A stretch of DNA of 64,000 nucleotides from Fratercula arctica (taxonomy: Eukaryota; Chordata; Aves; Charadriiformes; Alcidae). The stretch's first letter is position 1; every line of letters starts with the position of its first letter. Made by a program: the position numbers and the translations under genes. Shown one piece after another: positions 62,280 through 64,000 of the stretch. The notes under the pieces were generated by a model. The model was given only the letters and a program-made list of their open reading frames with translations, did not search any database and had not been told where the DNA came from. Where the stretch lies: the NCBI GenBank assembly GCA_947846985.1, contig CANTUZ010000002.1, positions 56,996,885 to 57,060,884 on the forward strand, written 5' to 3'.

Positions 62280-62541
62280 CCTGACCACGCGAACAGAGGG
62301 GCGCCGGCACAGGTACCCTCCTCTCCACCTCTGGAAGGGGCTGTTCAGGGCTCACGTGCTCCATACCCACTCCCAAGCGGTACTTGGTGACTGGCGCGGT
62401 GCAGGAGAGCATGGAGGGATCGGCAGAGCCCTTGTGGGCCCAGGCGTGGGGAGACTGGCGGGGGCAGCCCTGCGTGGGGTGGCTCATGGCTGGGCTGGTG
62501 GCAGGAGCCTGCGGCTCCGGTGTGCTCGTCCTCTGAGGCTA
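62280..62541. promoter_or_regulatory. Small GC- and CpG-rich patch inside the INHBA intron
   Basis: About 260 bp distinctly richer in G+C than the flanks, with roughly 15 CpGs by hand count (ACGCGAAC, GGGGCGCCGGC, TCACGTG, AAGCGG, GGCGCGG, GATCGG, GGCGTGG, GCGGCTCCGG). It contains a CACGTG E-box at 62353-62358. It is smaller than a classic CpG island. It could be an internal promoter, a regulatory element, or a GC-rich decayed repeat. Open frames through it are a by-product of the GC content. Confidence 0.35.
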
Positions 62542-64000
62542 AGGATCCTTCCTTCAGTATCGTCGGCTTTAACTATGCAGTCGAAGGTCATTTATTTGCA
62601 ATTTGCAGTGGGATTCAAATCGAGCCCTGTTAGTTCAAGCTATATACAGATACTAGGTGGGGTCTAAGCTATACAATTAAGAGGACCTTTTTTTGAGTAA
62701 AATGCTAGGATACTTAAAATGACTTTTTTTTTTTTTTAAACTATATGCTGTTAAATGATTAAGACTGTTTTTTTCATAATGAAAGTGATTATCCTTTCTG
62801 ACATTATAATATGACTTATTCTTAATTCCTCTTAATACGCAGTATTTAAATTTTCCTTTGAAGAATGCTCACTGTGTAAGAAGGTGCTGTTACTTTAAAT
62901 TTCCATGCTTCACCGCTGCTTAATTTTGAACCTTTTTACGTTATACTGTAAGTGAACTGTTTTTCCATACAAAGCAAGCTTTTTTTTCCTTTTTTAGTTG
63001 CTAACTTTACTACTGCCTATGTTTAGATTTGGGGGAATTTGTACTGCGTGCCAATCTGCAATTACATTCAAAAGCATCCTTCTCTTTACTTCTCATTTCC
63101 GTTCCCCAGGAGACAGAAAAAAATAGGTTACTAGAAAGGTTCCTCTAAAGAGAGTGAAGAGAAGAGCATGGTTATTGAGAGATAATTGCTCAAAATGTTT
63201 ACTAATGAGTGACCACTAGAGTTAGATGAATTGTTCACAGCGTAGAATTTATTCAGTGAATTTAGCACTGTTATCCCCTAGGCACACTGATTATTACAGA
63301 TGTGTTATTACCGCGATTAGACAGTGTCCGTTTCTGTGAATGTATTTCAGCCTATGGATCACTGGCAAACAATTTATTCTAACTATTCATTACCCCTCGT
63401 ATGACTGGTCATCCAGGTTTTGTACTTTCGTTCCTGCTCCCAGACTGCCTGACTGTTGCCTCTTAGTAAGGGCACAATGACACAAATAACAAACACCTTA
63501 TCTTTATGTTCACGTACCCTTTGCTGCCAGCAAAAGGAGAGTTTTGTTGTAAGAAAAATGGAACCAAAAAAGAAAACCAGGAAAAAGAACTATTCCCCAA
63601 GCATTCGTGGTGGAAAAAGCAGCAGCAACCTTATTTAAATACCTTTTCTTGAAAAGTTAACCCAAAGGGGCATTGACAAGGTCATTCAGAATGTGAAATA
63701 ATTCAGTTCTGGTGAACCTTGACTCTCCTCTGCTATTTTGTCAGGAGGGAAGCACTTTACATCCACAGCCTCGAGTTCTTTCCAAATTGAAAGCCCTTCC
63801 CCCACATGACTTTAAATATTTAGAAACAAAAAAGGTGTTTGTTTGGTTGAAGTTTTTTGTTACTTGATTTTTGCATTTACTTCTAAAATAGCTCAAGCTA
63901 AGTTTAGGGTCACTTGCACCAATAACATATTTCAAGGTAAAACCAATATCAATTAGTTATCTTTCATAAGAGAGAGAGTAATTTTTTTGTACACGCTTGT

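Overview
The window looks like vertebrate, almost certainly bird, nuclear DNA. It is AT-rich, has no operons and almost no coding sequence, and carries several truncated CR1 non-LTR retrotransposons with the ATTCTATGA-type 3' tail typical of sauropsid, especially avian, genomes. The only gene I can identify with confidence is INHBA, encoding the inhibin/activin beta-A subunit, on the minus strand near the right end. I cannot name the species.

Layout: 1-50.9 kb is a gene-poor stretch with no recognisable exon. It holds CR1 fragments at 331-465 (+), 13753-14231 (+), 22409-22940 (+), 25591-25668 (+), 28351-28632 (-), 40491-40705 (-) and 46357-46457 (+). It also has simple repeats, a few short inverted or tandem repeats, a GC-rich patch at 35.7-36.2 kb, and several repeat-free stretches that read like possible conserved non-coding elements. 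About 51.0-56.99 kb is read as the very long 3' UTR of INHBA, rich in AT, CA and A/G simple repeats. The last coding exon of INHBA is 56989-57875 (minus). It encodes most of the propeptide, the basic furin site and the complete 116-residue activin beta-A ligand. From 57876 to the window end is intron; the first coding exon (signal peptide and start of the propeptide) lies beyond 64000.

Functionally the window is one secreted TGF-beta family ligand gene plus its downstream flank. In mammals INHBA sits beside gene deserts, between SUGCT on its 3' side and GLI3 on its 5' side. By analogy the left 51 kb may be regulatory landscape, but that is inference. I found no gene cluster, CRISPR array, tRNA/rRNA gene, viral gene or other system that would count as a new biological mechanism. 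The findings are modest leads: candidate enhancers, inverted repeats, UTR palindromes, an intronic CpG-rich patch and a CR1 copy with an intact terminal frame.
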